From Streptococcus taonis (GTDB lineage Bacteria; Bacillota; Bacilli; Lactobacillales; Streptococcaceae): a stretch of DNA of 64,000 nt. Location of the stretch: NCBI RefSeq assembly GCF_029948085.1, contig NZ_JARZZP010000005.1, forward strand, positions 1-64,000. Reading direction: 5' to 3'. The notes beneath the pieces were generated by a model. It searched no databases. It saw only the letters and a list, made by a program, of their open reading frames with translations, and was not told the DNA's origin. The number at the start of each line of letters is the position of its first letter. Positions within the stretch are counted from its first letter, which is position 1. Below, in pieces: positions 53,607 through 63,907 of the stretch. The position numbers were made by a program, and so were the translations under genes.

Positions 53607-53714
53607 TATAGTATATTGAATCTAGAACAGTACACTACAACTGCTAAAAATATTTCTAGAAATTAGTTTGAATTTCCTAATCTCTCTGTTCATATCTTAT
53701 TTCAATCCACTATA
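53607..53714. repeat. RUP-type repeat (108 bp)
   Basis: The ends tatagtatattgaa and ttcaatccactata are imperfect inverted repeats; length is about that of the 107-bp pneumococcal RUP, an IS630-Spn1-derived non-autonomous repeat. Confidence 0.7.
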
Positions 53715-53733
53715 TTAAAGATAAGGAGGGAAT

Positions 53734-54492
53734 ATGAAGTTTCTACAAAGTATTCATCCTGCTAGACCTTGAAAATACTTAAAATAGTTTGATATCTTAA
53801 TCGTTACTGTTCTAATGTTTGGAGAGTTTATCATTCGTTCTCCCCAACAATTTATGGGGAGTTTGTCGCCTTTAACTCTTACTAGCGTCGCAGAGACTAC
53901 GACAAATGTAGCAAGTGATGGGGCAGCCTATTCTAGTAATTTCAATTTTCAATTGATGATGTTAGGGATTACCTTCCTTTATCTTGTGATTCGAAATTAT
54001 GATTTTAAACAGCTTCCTATACGTTGGAGCTGGTCTGTTTTAATTTGGGTTCCCCTTATCTTTGCTGTAGTTGGGATATTCGGTGATATCATTACAACCC
54101 TTAGTGGTGAGTATAATTATTTCAATCCTCAACTAATTCCTTTTATAGACCCTATGGAAATCATTCGAAAATTCATGGCTTTAACGCCGATGGCGATTTG
54201 CTATGCTTTACTAAATGGTTTTTATGAAGAATTTTTCTTCTTGGGCTTGTTGACTTCAGTAAAAGAAGAGCACAAGTGGTTGGCTCTAGTCTATTCGGTA
54301 ATTATACGGATTTCTTTCCATACCTATCAAGGCTTACTCTGGGCCTTGGTGATTGGGCTTGTTTATGGTCTCTTTTATTATTTCTTGTACAAGTATGTAG
54401 TCAAGAATTTACTGCCATTTTTTCTCATGCATGCTCTAGCAGATATGTTTGGTTCAAGTCTCTTGTATCTCTTGATTGCTTGGGGAAATTAA
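53734..54492 (+). pseudogene. CPBP-family membrane protease, interrupted by two stops
   Basis: An ATG at 53734 lies behind AAGGAGGG and the frame runs MKFLQSIHPARP, TGA (53770), KYLK, TAG (53785), FDILIVTVLMFGEF and on without a break to 54492. The remaining frame (from ATG 53815, no ribosome site) codes 225 residues with six or so membrane helices, the GFYEEFFFLGLL motif and a His in HALADMFG. CPBP proteins are intramembrane proteases often linked to bacteriocin immunity. The two in-frame stops suggest a pseudogene, unless it starts at 53815. Confidence 0.75.
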
Positions 54493-54554
54493 AAAATCAA
54501 ACTTTTTGACAACAGTCAAATGAGTCACTGTATCAAAGTCTTCTTGTTCATAAA

Positions 54555-54587
54555 AACGAGGTCGGGATTTCGGTCCCGACCTCTTGT
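54555..54587. terminator. Bidirectional terminator
   Basis: A perfect 10-bp stem, gaggtcggga / tcccgacctc (54558-54567 / 54574-54583), with a T run on the minus-strand side and a weaker one on the plus. Confidence 0.85.
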
Positions 54588-54601
54588 TGATTCTATATGG
54601 A

Positions 54602-55885
54602 TTAGTCTTTGTTTTCGTATGGCAAGATTAGGTTTAAGAGGATACCTGTCATAGCTGAAAGAGCAGTTCCTGAAAGTGTCACTGGACCGAGTTTAAGGAT
54701 TGCGCCACCAAGTCCAAGTACCAACATGGCACTTGCGATGATAAGGTTACGCATTTGACCGAAATCAACACGTTCTTTAATCAAGACTTTCAAACCGTTG
54801 CTGGCGATAACTCCGTAAAGAAGGATTGACATACCACCAAGTACAGCGTTTGGAATTGTTGAAATCAAAGCAGTAAATTTACCAAGGAAGCTGAGGGCAA
54901 TTGCGATAAAGGCAGCGTTACGGATAACTGAGACAGAAGCGATACGAGTCATACCGATAACCCCTGTATTTTCACCGTAAGTTGTATTTGCTGGTCCACC
55001 GAGGAAGGCAGAAACTGAAGTTGCGATACCATCACCAAGAAGAGTACGGTGTAGACCAGGTTCTTTCAAGAATTGGCGTCCACAGATTTGACCTAAAACG
55101 GTATGGTCTCCGATATGTTCAGAAATCGTTACGATTGCGATTGGTAAGATGGCAATTGTTTCAGGACCGAAGTATAGATCGTATTGTTTGAATGCACCAC
55201 CTGTATTGAATGGTAGGTAGAAACCAGGGATTTCAAACCAGTTAGCTTCAAGAACAGGAGTGAAATCAACTAAGCCGAGAGCTAGGGCAAAGAGGTAACC
55301 ACCGATAATGGCAAAAAGGAATGGGATGATTCGTAGGAAGCCTTTTCCTTTTGTATTGATAAAGGCAGCAATCAAGAAAGTAACAACGGCTACAAGAGCG
55401 TTTTTCCAGTTTCCGTCAGCTACAAGACCAGCGTTGGTAACAGCTGAACCTGCAAGTCCAAGACCGATAACGATGATCATAGGACCGATAATGATTGGAG
55501 GTAAGAGTTTGTCGATCCATTTTGTACCTGCAAAGCGAACACTTGCAGCAACAAGGACATAAACAAAACCAGTCAGGATAACCCCTGTCTGAGCAGCAGA
55601 TACATCGCCTCCCATTTCTTTCATGGCAAGTGACATAGCTGTGATAAAGGCAAAAGAAGAACCCAGATAAACTGGAACTTTAAAGCCAGTAGAGATCATG
55701 TAAATGAGTGTTCCTACACCTGATGCAAAAAGGGCAACCGATACAGGCATTCCCAAGATCAAAGGTACCAAGATGGTTGCACCAAACATGGCAAATACGT
55801 GCTGGAAGCTAAGAAGAATTCCCTTTCCAGCTGAAGGACGTTGGTCAACGTCTAATAACAAATCAACAGTTGATTCCTGTTTCAT
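54602..55885 (-). CDS. pyrP: Uracil permease (NCS2 family)
   Basis: 427 residues with about 14 membrane segments. SFQHVFAMFGATILVPLILG is the NCS2 start; GFVYVLVAASVRF, TISEHIGDHTVLG (the conserved Glu) and GGPANTTYGENTGVIGMTR (NTTYGEN) are the substrate region of uracil carriers such as UraA/PyrP. The PyrR-type leader in front confirms a pyrimidine role. ATG at 55885 follows GAGGT; a longer frame from 55921 runs into the attenuator hairpin. Confidence 0.92.
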   Translation of the reverse strand: MKQESTVDLLLDVDQRPSAGKGILLSFQHVFAMFGATILVPLILGMPVSVALFASGVGTLIYMISTGFKVPVYLGSSFAFITAMSLAMKEMGGDVSAAQTGVILTGFVYVLVAASVRFAGTKWIDKLLPPIIIGPMIIVIGLGLAGSAVTNAGLVADGNWKNALVAVVTFLIAAFINTKGKGFLRIIPFLFAIIGGYLFALALGLVDFTPVLEANWFEIPGFYLPFNTGGAFKQYDLYFGPETIAILPIAIVTISEHIGDHTVLGQICGRQFLKEPGLHRTLLGDGIATSVSAFLGGPANTTYGENTGVIGMTRIASVSVIRNAAFIAIALSFLGKFTALISTIPNAVLGGMSILLYGVIASNGLKVLIKERVDFGQMRNLIIASAMLVLGLGGAILKLGPVTLSGTALSAMTGILLNLILPYENKD

Positions 55886-56045
55886 ATTAACCTCACTTTT
55901 GGGCATCAAAAAAGAGCCCATTATTTTATAGCAATAGGCTCCCAGAGTAAGACCTCTCTAAAACAAGACTCCTTTATCAAGTTTTAAAGAGTTTTATATA
56001 GATCTGCGCCTTCGTCACCTCACGGGATGACATTAAAAACCTTTG
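55886..56045 (-). promoter_or_regulatory. PyrR-dependent attenuator leader of pyrP
   Basis: On the minus strand a TCCCGTGAGG motif (complement at about 56018-56031) lies before the terminator GAGCCTATT...AATGGGCTC followed by six T (55942-55909). PyrR bound to UMP should free the terminator and stop pyrP transcription. Confidence 0.82.
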
Positions 56046-56070
56046 CTTAGGATAGTATAGCAGAAAAAAA

Positions 56071-56270
56071 TGATTTTGTAAATCATTTTTTCCCAAGCTT
56101 TGAAATAAGAAAGCGAGGTATGATTTTGTAAATCATTTTTTCCCAAGCTTTGAAATAAGAAAGCGAGGTATGATTTTGTAAATCATTTTTTCCCAAGCTT
56201 TGAAATAAGAAAGCGAGGTATGATTTTGTAAATCATTTTTTCCCGAGCGTTGAAATAAGAAAGCGAGGTG
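56071..56270. repeat. Four tandem 50-bp units with terminator-like hairpins
   Basis: Units start at 56071, 56121, 56171 and 56221. The first three are identical, the fourth differs slightly. Each has aatgatt / aatcatt arms with flanking A and T runs, so each unit can form a terminator in either direction. They lie between rsmG and the pyrP leader. Confidence 0.85.
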
Positions 56271-56294
56271 TGAGTTTGCAGATTTTTAATCTTT

Positions 56295-57008
56295 CTAAAG
56301 CGGACGTTTGTTAGGCATACCTGCTTTTCTTGGATATTTGTTTGGAGTTTCCTTTTTCTTTTCAACAATAGTGATAAAGCGAGGGTCTCCGTTAGGAAGT
56401 GTGTAACTGAGATTTTCTTCAACCTTACTAAAGAGAAGATTGAGGGCATTTTTAGCTTCAGTTAATTCCTCAGGAGCATTACTTGCCTTAAGTGCTAGCA
56501 ATGTTCCTCCGACTTTCAGGTAGGGGATAGTCAACTCAGATAATATCTGCATACGGGCAACAGCACGAGCCGTAACAATATCAAACTGAGTACGGAAGTT
56601 CTTATCTTGTGCGAAGTCTTCGGCACGTCCATGATAAAAGTGAACATTTTCTAAACCTAGTTCTTGGGCTAATAGATTAAGAAAGTTAATTCGTTTATTG
56701 AGGGAATCAATAATAGTCACATCTAGCTGAGGATAAATGATCTTCATAGGAAGGCTAGGAAAACCTGCTCCAGCACCGATGTCTAAGAGTTTAATGGGCT
56801 GGTTTTCAATCAATCCCTGTAAAATAGGAGCTATGGAATCATAGAAGTGTTTGAGATAGACTTCTTCTTTTTCTGTAATAGCAGTCAGGTTGATTTTTTC
56901 ATTCCATTCAACCAAGAGTTCAAAATAACGCTCAAATTGAACTTTTTGCTGGTCAGAAAGAATAATATTTTGTTCAGCAAGTAATGTGTAAAAAGTTTCT
57001 GGTTTCAT
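56295..57008 (-). CDS. rsmG: 16S rRNA (guanine527-N7)-methyltransferase
   Basis: 237 residues. The SAM-binding motif is [35 protein letters not shown] holds the RAVA motif of RsmG/GidB. It methylates G527 of 16S rRNA; loss gives low-level streptomycin resistance. The start ATG 57008 begins [10 protein letters not shown] as in streptococcal homologues. A basic tail ([14 protein letters not shown]) ends it. Confidence 0.94.
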   Translation of the reverse strand: MKPETFYTLLAEQNIILSDQQKVQFERYFELLVEWNEKINLTAITEKEEVYLKHFYDSIAPILQGLIENQPIKLLDIGAGAGFPSLPMKIIYPQLDVTIIDSLNKRINFLNLLAQELGLENVHFYHGRAEDFAQDKNFRTQFDIVTARAVARMQILSELTIPYLKVGGTLLALKASNAPEELTEAKNALNLLFSKVEENLSYTLPNGDPRFITIVEKKKETPNKYPRKAGMPNKRPL

Positions 57009-57102
57009 AGTAGTTTCCTTCTTTAGTATCATCTTATTTTACCACAAAAAGATAGAAATTTGATATACTGGTACTAATCTAAAAACAGAAAGGAGATATC
57101 AG

Positions 57103-57663
57103 ATGAATTGGATTATTCTTGGAGTTCTTGCTCTTATTGGTATCTTTGTGATTCTTACCTATAATGGATTGGTTAAAAATCGCATGCAAACTAAGGAGGC
57201 ATGGAGTCAGATTGATGTTCAGTTGAAACGTCGTAACGATCTCTTGCCAAACTTGATTGAGACTGTAAAGGGATATGCAAAGTATGAAGGTTCAACACTT
57301 GAAAGAGTTGCAGAGCTTCGCAATCAAGTAGCCGCTGCAACATCACCGGCAGAAGCTATGAGAGCTAGTGATGCCCTTTCACGCCAGGTATCAGGAATTT
57401 TTGCTGTTGCAGAAAATTATCCAGACCTAAAAGCGAGTGGCAACTTTGCTAAATTGCAAGAGGAGTTGACCAATACTGAAAATAAAATCTCATACTCTCG
57501 CCAACTCTACAATAGTGTTGTTAGCAACTATAATGTTAAATTAGAAACATTCCCAAGTAACCTAGTTGCTGGACTCTTTGGTTTTAAAGTGGCTGACTTC
57601 CTTCAAACTCCTGAAGAAGAAAAGGTAGTACCTAAAGTCGATTTTAGTGGTTTAGGTGACTAG
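57103..57663 (+). CDS. lemA: LemA family protein
   Basis: 186 residues. One N-terminal transmembrane helix ([20 protein letters not shown]) and a helical LemA domain with [21 protein letters not shown] and [16 protein letters not shown]. It is membrane-anchored; LemA and HtpX genes often pair. ATG follows AAAGGAG. It precedes htpX with one base between them. Confidence 0.92.
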   Translation: MNWIILGVLALIGIFVILTYNGLVKNRMQTKEAWSQIDVQLKRRNDLLPNLIETVKGYAKYEGSTLERVAELRNQVAAATSPAEAMRASDALSRQVSGIFAVAENYPDLKASGNFAKLQEELTNTENKISYSRQLYNSVVSNYNVKLETFPSNLVAGLFGFKVADFLQTPEEEKVVPKVDFSGLGD

Positions 57664-57664
57664 A

Positions 57665-58564
57665 ATGTTGTATGATCAAATTGCGAGTAATAAGCGAAGA
57701 ACTTGGATTTTACTACTAGTATTCTTTCTCCTTTTAGCCTTGCTCGGCTATGCGGTTGGTTATCTCTTTATGAGATCAGGAATAGGAGGTATGGTTCTAG
57801 CCTTAATTATCGGCTTAGTCTATGCATTCTCCATGATTTTTCAATCAACAGAGATAGTCATGAGCATGAATGGTGCGCGTGAGGTGAATGAGCAGACGGA
57901 ACCAACTCTCTATCATGTTGTGGAAGATATGGCTATGGTGGCGCAAATCCCCATGCCACGTGTCTTTATCATCGAAGATGCTAGCTTAAATGCCTTTGCA
58001 ACAGGCTCAAATCCCCAAAATGCAGCGGTAGCAGCAACGTCAGGACTCCTTGCGATTATGAATCGTGAAGAGTTAGAGGCGGTTATTGGCCATGAAGTCA
58101 GTCACATTCGTAACTATGATATTCGTATTTCTACTATTGCGGTTGCCCTTGCCAGTGCGATTACACTTTTATCAAGTATGGCTGGACGCATGATGTGGTG
58201 GGGAGGTGCAGGTCGTGGTCGTAGAAGCGATGACCGTGATAACGGGGGACTTGAAATTGTTATGCTAGTCGTTTCTCTCCTAGCAATTGTTTTGGCTCCC
58301 CTAGCAGCAACTTTGGTACAACTAGCCATCTCTCGTCAACGAGAATTTTTAGCAGATGCTTCCAGTGTGGAGTTGACTCGTAATCCTCAAGGTATGATCA
58401 ATGCCCTTCGTAAGCTGGACCATAGTCAGCCTATGAGTCGTCATGTGGATGATGCTAGCAGTGCACTTTACATCAACGATCCTCAAAAACGAGGTGGGTT
58501 ACAAAAACTCTTTTATACTCATCCGCCAATCTCAGAACGGATTGAGCGTTTGCAACATATGTAA
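57665..58564 (+). CDS. htpX: HtpX membrane zinc metalloprotease
   Basis: 299 residues. Two N-terminal and two central transmembrane helices; the zinc site is HEVSH in [14 protein letters not shown] with the third ligand Glu in [14 protein letters not shown]. It degrades misfolded membrane proteins. ATG at 57665 begins [14 protein letters not shown], the family start; it is coupled to lemA. Confidence 0.94.
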   Translation: MLYDQIASNKRRTWILLLVFFLLLALLGYAVGYLFMRSGIGGMVLALIIGLVYAFSMIFQSTEIVMSMNGAREVNEQTEPTLYHVVEDMAMVAQIPMPRVFIIEDASLNAFATGSNPQNAAVAATSGLLAIMNREELEAVIGHEVSHIRNYDIRISTIAVALASAITLLSSMAGRMMWWGGAGRGRRSDDRDNGGLEIVMLVVSLLAIVLAPLAATLVQLAISRQREFLADASSVELTRNPQGMINALRKLDHSQPMSRHVDDASSALYINDPQKRGGLQKLFYTHPPISERIERLQHM

Positions 58565-58597
58565 AAACATCCAGAGATTTTCCTCTGGATGTTTACT
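58565..58597. terminator. Bidirectional terminator between htpX and the ABC-F gene
   Basis: The arms aaacatccaga and tctggatgttt make a perfect 11-bp stem with A and T runs outside. Confidence 0.85.
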
Positions 58598-58608
58598 ATT
58601 TTTTACAT

Positions 58609-60135
58609 TTATAAATCTTGTAAATCAATGACTTCTAACCCATTTTCGCTTAAACGATAGATACTTCTACAGACTTCTTTTAAAAAACGCCTGTCATGTG
58701 AAACAGTAACCAGACCACCAGGATAATTGGCAAAGAGTTTTCTGATTTCGGGTTGAGAAGTTGGAGAAAAGTTTCGTGTGGGTTCATCCAGAAGGAGAAA
58801 GTTTGGTTTCCGCAGAACTAAATTCAAAAGAAGGAGTTTTCCTTGTTGACCTCCAGATAAGGAGTGGATTTGGTGGTGCATCTCTGGATAGCTGAAGTTG
58901 AGACTGGCTAAGTGAGATTGGATTTTCTGTAATTCCTCTTTATGTCCAGTTTGGCTGAGAAATTCTACTGGAGATAGATCCAATTGCAATGTTTCTTGGT
59001 AATTTTGTGTCATAAATCCAAGTGAAATCTCACTTTTGTCACTTAGTAGTTGATGTATCTTTGCTAAAAGTGTGGATTTGCCAACTCCATTGGGACCGAT
59101 GATGCCGATTTTATCTTGCCCCCAAACAGTTAGTTGGAGTTTTTGAGCCAAAACACGCTCACCAATGGACAAACTTTCCTTTTCCAGTCGAACTAAGACT
59201 TTAGAAGCTGCTAATGGCTCTATATCTGAAAAGAAAAGTTGGATTTGTTCCTCTTCAAGTGGCTTTTGGGTCATGGACTGAGCTGCTTTTTCGTAGCGTT
59301 TTTCTTGAGAAAGAACATTTTTCATCTTTTTAGCTAATAGGCGACCAGCAACATCATTTTTAGTATTTCTCAAGGCAGTTTCGACATTTTGCTTGACTCT
59401 GCGATGTTTTTCCATAGTTTTGCTATAGGCTCTTTGGTCGTTGGCAGCTTGCTGGCTTTGTCTGGCAAAGTTAGCCTTCCTTTGGGCACTATAGCGATCA
59501 TAGTCTAAGTGCTCGACTAGGGTTTCAGCTTCCTTTCGATGTTTGACTAGTCGCAAGTGGATAATGGTGTCTGCCGTTTGAGAGAGGAAGTCTTCATCAT
59601 GAGAAATGAAAATAACGGTTTGCCTCATCTTCTGAATCTGACTTTTTAGCCAATCAATCGTCTCAAGATCTAGGTCATTTGAAGGTTCATCTAAAAATAG
59701 AATGTCAAAGGGTTTAGCTAATTCATGGATGAGCTGAATTTTCAAAGCTTCGCCACCCGAGAGGCTACCAATCTCTTGGTCACTAGCAAAACGATTGCTA
59801 TCAAAGTGCAATTCCTCAGCCAAACGATAGAGAATGCTGAAGTCCAAATCAGCAGACTCTAAAAAGAAGTAGTCTTGTAGAGATTTTTTCTTCAGTTTTT
59901 CAGGGAGATGTTGGGGAATGTAAGCCAGGTACTGAAGGTCAGACTGGATTTCTCCCCTGATAGTGAAATCTGCTAATCTTTCCCCCATTAAAGTTCGAAG
60001 TAAGGTTGATTTTCCATTTCCTTCTTCACCAATAATAGCAACCTTTTCCCCGTCTTGGATGGTAATGTTTAAATTGGAAATAAGGTCTCGTAAATCTTTG
60101 TTTTGTGTGATGGTCAGATGATTGATTTTTATCAT
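58609..60135 (-). CDS. ABC-F family ATPase
   Basis: 508 residues, two ABC domains and no membrane part. Domain 1: GEEGNGKST, SLSGGEALKIQL, LFLDEPSNDLD. A linker with basic helices (about 220-300) follows. Domain 2: GPNGVGKST, SLSGGQQGKLLLL, LLLDEPTRNFS. ABC-F proteins act on the ribosomal E site; some protect against antibiotics, others are housekeeping. The class here cannot be set from sequence. ATG at 60135 follows AAAGGG, while the frame is open upstream to 60201. A hairpin with T run precedes it. Confidence 0.85.
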   Translation of the reverse strand: MIKINHLTITQNKDLRDLISNLNITIQDGEKVAIIGEEGNGKSTLLRTLMGERLADFTIRGEIQSDLQYLAYIPQHLPEKLKKKSLQDYFFLESADLDFSILYRLAEELHFDSNRFASDQEIGSLSGGEALKIQLIHELAKPFDILFLDEPSNDLDLETIDWLKSQIQKMRQTVIFISHDEDFLSQTADTIIHLRLVKHRKEAETLVEHLDYDRYSAQRKANFARQSQQAANDQRAYSKTMEKHRRVKQNVETALRNTKNDVAGRLLAKKMKNVLSQEKRYEKAAQSMTQKPLEEEQIQLFFSDIEPLAASKVLVRLEKESLSIGERVLAQKLQLTVWGQDKIGIIGPNGVGKSTLLAKIHQLLSDKSEISLGFMTQNYQETLQLDLSPVEFLSQTGHKEELQKIQSHLASLNFSYPEMHHQIHSLSGGQQGKLLLLNLVLRKPNFLLLDEPTRNFSPTSQPEIRKLFANYPGGLVTVSHDRRFLKEVCRSIYRLSENGLEVIDLQDL

Positions 60136-60171
60136 ATTATTGCCCTTTCTAGAATGTCCACATTGCATAAC

Positions 60172-60198
60172 AAAAAGCTCTACTTTACCTAGTAGAGC
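60172..60198 (-). terminator. Terminator-like hairpin in the ABC-F leader
   Basis: On the minus strand gctctac / gtagagc (60198-60192 / 60183-60177) is followed by TTTTT. It lies 36 bases before the ABC-F start codon, overlapped by an in-frame upstream ATG. Confidence 0.6.
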
Positions 60199-60227
60199 CA
60201 ATGTCTATGTCAAAAAAACTCTATTAA

Positions 60228-60333
60228 TACTCTTCGAAAATCAAATTCAAACCACGTCAGCGTCGCCTTACCGTACTCAAGTACAGCTTGCGGCTAGCTT
60301 CCTAGTTTGCTCTTTGATTTTCATTGAGTATAA
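60228..60333. repeat. BOX element (A-C, no boxB)
   Basis: It starts with AATACTCTTCGAAAATC and has CACGTCAGCGTCGCCTTACC (boxA), then GCTTGCGGCTAGCTTCC and TTGATTTTCATTGAGTA (boxC). Confidence 0.88.
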
Positions 60334-60388
60334 AATGCCAGAAAAAGAGCATAAAAGAGCACACAAAAAGAGACAAAAACAAGATCTA

Positions 60389-60482
60389 CTAAATAAAGTT
60401 TCTTTATTTGATAGACTTAGTTGTTCATGTCTCCCTTACCTCCGAGTATTGTTGCAATCATCATACTCTTTTTGAGAAACTT
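60389..60482. terminator. Two terminator-like hairpins after the small minus-strand gene
   Basis: aaataaag / ctttattt (60391-60398 / 60402-60409) and gagtat / atactc followed by TTTTT near 60455-60480. Nothing else is seen between the BOX element and 60513. Confidence 0.45.
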
Positions 60483-60513
60483 TGTCAAGATTAAGCCAGA
60501 AAATCCTCTATTT

Positions 60514-60843
60514 TTAAAAACCAAAAACAGGTCCATAGAGTGTCAAAACGTGCTTAACTTGATCGTAGTGGAACTTGTCATAGTTTCGCCAAGCAGTGCG
60601 AGCTTCTTCATTCAGTTTAAGTGTGCCAAGTCCAATCAAGAGACTAGTACGTTGGTAAAATATCTCAAGGTCAATTAAGATAGAGTTATCTAGTTTCTCT
60701 GTCTTTTTAAGTTGATTGAGTAGCTCGTCGATATTTTGCTGCAAGCGCAGATCATCAGGCAATCCTTGTTTGCAAGTCTGGTAAGCTTTGTTTAACTCGG
60801 AAATGAGTTGATAAGCTTCTAAGATTAGTTCTTTATCTTCCAT
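60514..60843 (-). CDS. Hypothetical helical protein
   Basis: 109 residues, soluble and helical (LILEAYQLISELNKAYQTC, RLQQNIDELLNQLKKTEK; ARTAWRNYDKFHYDQVKHVL). No recognised domain. ATG at 60843 follows AAAGGAGG. It stands alone between the BOX region and the divergent DUF177 gene. Function unknown. Confidence 0.65.
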   Translation of the reverse strand: MEDKELILEAYQLISELNKAYQTCKQGLPDDLRLQQNIDELLNQLKKTEKLDNSILIDLEIFYQRTSLLIGLGTLKLNEEARTAWRNYDKFHYDQVKHVLTLYGPVFGF

Positions 60844-61011
60844 ATGAGCGTCCTCCTTTGCCCATGTATTGATGTCTATAGTATAGCACAAAAAATAAAA
60901 TTGTCATAATAAATATATCAAAAAATAGAGAATGATTTTTTGAAAGTTTAGTTGCCTTGCTTGCGGTTCTTTCATGGTATAATCAAGTGAGTAAATCTTT
61001 ATGGAGGAAGT

Positions 61012-61554
61012 ATGAAATTAAATATTCAAGAAATCCGTAAGCAGCCTGAAGGCTTGCACTTTGAGCAGACTTTAGACTTAGCAGCTGACTTGCGTGCCCG
61101 TAATCAAGAAATTTTAGATGTAAAAGATATTGTTGTTATTGGAAAAGTTCAGTACGAAGACCGTATGTTTTTCCTAGATTATCAGTTGTCTTACACAATC
61201 GTCTTAGAATCTAGCCGTAGCATGGAACCGGTAGAATTGCAAGAATCATATCCAGTGACAGAAGTCTTTATGGAGGGGGCGACTAATCAACTAGACCAGG
61301 AAGTTTTAGATGATGATTTGGTCTTACCTATTGAAAATGGGGAAATCGACCTAGCTGAAAGTGTTTCGGATAATATCTTGCTAAACATTCCAATTAAAGT
61401 CTTAACGGCAGAAGAAGAAGCTGGTCAAGGATTTGTTTCTGGAAATGACTGGCAAATCATGACTGAGGAAGAGTACCAAGCGCAACAAGCAGTCAAGAAA
61501 GAAGAAAATAGTCCTTTTGCAGGTTTACAAGGACTGTTTGACGGAGACGAATAG
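61012..61554 (+). CDS. DUF177 (YceD-family) protein
   Basis: 180 residues, acidic. MKLNIQEIRKQPEGLHFEQT and the central VQYEDRMFFLDYQLSYTIVL, DDDLVLPIENGEIDLAESV match DUF177/YceD; these proteins are linked to 23S rRNA or rpmF expression in other bacteria. ATG follows GGAGG. It abuts the nth gene directly, so they are probably co-transcribed. Confidence 0.82.
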   Translation: MKLNIQEIRKQPEGLHFEQTLDLAADLRARNQEILDVKDIVVIGKVQYEDRMFFLDYQLSYTIVLESSRSMEPVELQESYPVTEVFMEGATNQLDQEVLDDDLVLPIENGEIDLAESVSDNILLNIPIKVLTAEEEAGQGFVSGNDWQIMTEEEYQAQQAVKKEENSPFAGLQGLFDGDE

Positions 61555-62184
61555 ATGGTTTTATCCAAGAAACGTGCCCGTCATGTCATTGAGGAAATCA
61601 TCGCTCTTTTTCCAGATGCAAAACCGAGTCTAGACTTTCGCAATCATTTTGAACTTCTGGTTGCTGTAATGCTGTCTGCTCAGACAACAGATGCAGCGGT
61701 AAATAAGGCCACACCAGGTCTCTTTGCTGCTTTTCCAACGCCACAAGCCATGTCTGTAGCGACAGAGAGTGAAATTGCTTCACACATTTCTCGCCTGGGA
61801 TTGTATCGAAATAAGGCTAAATTCCTTAAAAAATGTGCCCAACAACTCCTGGATGATTTTGACGGTCAAGTCCCTCAGACTAGGGAAGAATTAGAGAGTT
61901 TGGCAGGAGTTGGCCGAAAAACAGCTAACGTAGTTTTGAGCGTGGGATTCGGTATTCCAGCTTTTGCAGTAGATACTCACGTAGAGCGAATCTGTAAACA
62001 CCACGATATTGTTAAAAAATCAGCTACACCCCTTGAGGTCGAAAAACGTGTTATGGATGTCTTGCCACCAGAAGAATGGTTGGCAGCCCATCAGGCTATG
62101 ATTTACTTTGGTCGTGCTATCTGTCATCCGAAAAATCCAGAATGTGATCACTATCCACAGTTGTACGATTTTAGTTCGTTATAA
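61555..62184 (+). CDS. nth: Endonuclease III-like DNA glycosylase
   Basis: 209 residues. The helix-hairpin-helix LAGVGRKTANVVLSVGFG (catalytic Lys after GVGRK) and the Asp in FAVDTHVERI are those of Nth. It removes oxidised pyrimidines. The C-terminal Fe-S cluster is normally C-x6-C-x2-C-x5-C; here only CHPKNPEC remains and the last two cysteines are lacking (DHYPQLYDFSSL). The fold may be stable without a cluster. Confidence 0.92.
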   Translation: MVLSKKRARHVIEEIIALFPDAKPSLDFRNHFELLVAVMLSAQTTDAAVNKATPGLFAAFPTPQAMSVATESEIASHISRLGLYRNKAKFLKKCAQQLLDDFDGQVPQTREELESLAGVGRKTANVVLSVGFGIPAFAVDTHVERICKHHDIVKKSATPLEVEKRVMDVLPPEEWLAAHQAMIYFGRAICHPKNPECDHYPQLYDFSSL

Positions 62185-62259
62185 AATTGATTTCTTGTGT
62201 TTTTTCTTGCATCGATTCCTGGTTTGTGTTATAGTAGTACCAATCAAATATTCCTTTAA

Positions 62260-62914
<655 letters not shown>

Positions 62915-62934
62915 ATAGCTAAAAGGAGTTAGCC

Positions 62935-63858
62935 ATGTCAGAAAATCAACAAGCCATTCAACATGTAGTCTCAATGGAAGACCTTACTGTAGAACAAGTC
63001 ATGAAATTGATTAAACGAGGAATTGAGTTTAAAAATGGAGCAAAGGCTTCTTATGAAGACCAACACATCGTCTCTAATCTCTTCTTTGAGAGTTCGACTC
63101 GTACCCACAAATCTTTTGAAGTAGCAGAGATTAAACTGGGCCTTCAGCTACTGGACTTCGATGTAAAAACAAGTTCAGTCAACAAGGGTGAAACACTCTA
63201 CGATACAATTTTGACCTTGTCAGCCTTGGGAGTAGATGCCTGTGTCATCAGACATCCCGAGGTAGATTACTACAGAGAGTTGATTGATAGTCCGACGATT
63301 ACGACTTCGATTATCAATGGTGGGGATGGTTCGGGTCAACACCCAAGCCAAAGCTTGCTTGATTTAATGACGATTTATGAAGAATTTGGACACTTCGAAG
63401 GACTCAAGGTAGCCATTGCTGGTGACCTTGACCATTCGCGTGTGGCTAAATCCAATATGCAAATCTTAAAGCGCTTAGGAGCAGAACTCTACTTTGCTGG
63501 TCCTGAGGAATGGAGAAGTCAAGAGTTTGCAGACTATGGACAGTTTGTAAGCATTGATGAAATCATTAACCAAGTTGATGTGATGATGTTTCTTCGTGTT
63601 CAGCATGAGCGTCATGAAAGTGGAACAGTCTTTTCAAAAGAGGGCTATCATGCCCAGCATGGTTTGACTCAAGAACGTTATAATCGCTTGAAAGATAAAG
63701 CTATTCTGATGCATCCTGCTCCTGTAAATCGCGATGTTGAAATTGCTGATCACTTGGTCGAAGCACCAAAATCACGTATTGTTCAACAAATGACCAATGG
63801 TGTCTTTGTCAGAATGGCAATTTTAGAATCTGTATTGACTTACAGAAACGCAAAATAA
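62935..63858 (+). CDS. pyrB: Aspartate carbamoyltransferase catalytic subunit
   Basis: 307 residues. [16 protein letters not shown] is the carbamoyl-phosphate loop, [12 protein letters not shown] and [13 protein letters not shown] are the active site. First committed step of pyrimidine synthesis. No regulatory subunit gene is near, as usual in Firmicutes. ATG follows AAAAGGAG; 20 bases after pyrR. Confidence 0.96.
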   Translation: MSENQQAIQHVVSMEDLTVEQVMKLIKRGIEFKNGAKASYEDQHIVSNLFFESSTRTHKSFEVAEIKLGLQLLDFDVKTSSVNKGETLYDTILTLSALGVDACVIRHPEVDYYRELIDSPTITTSIINGGDGSGQHPSQSLLDLMTIYEEFGHFEGLKVAIAGDLDHSRVAKSNMQILKRLGAELYFAGPEEWRSQEFADYGQFVSIDEIINQVDVMMFLRVQHERHESGTVFSKEGYHAQHGLTQERYNRLKDKAILMHPAPVNRDVEIADHLVEAPKSRIVQQMTNGVFVRMAILESVLTYRNAK

Positions 63859-63907
63859 GACACAAAACGTTAAAAGATGCCTGAGAGCATCCACGAGAGG
63901 TGAATTT

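Noticed and set aside
56071..56270. CRISPR array
   Set aside because: The 50-bp units are contiguous, with no unique spacers, and contain a terminator-like hairpin.
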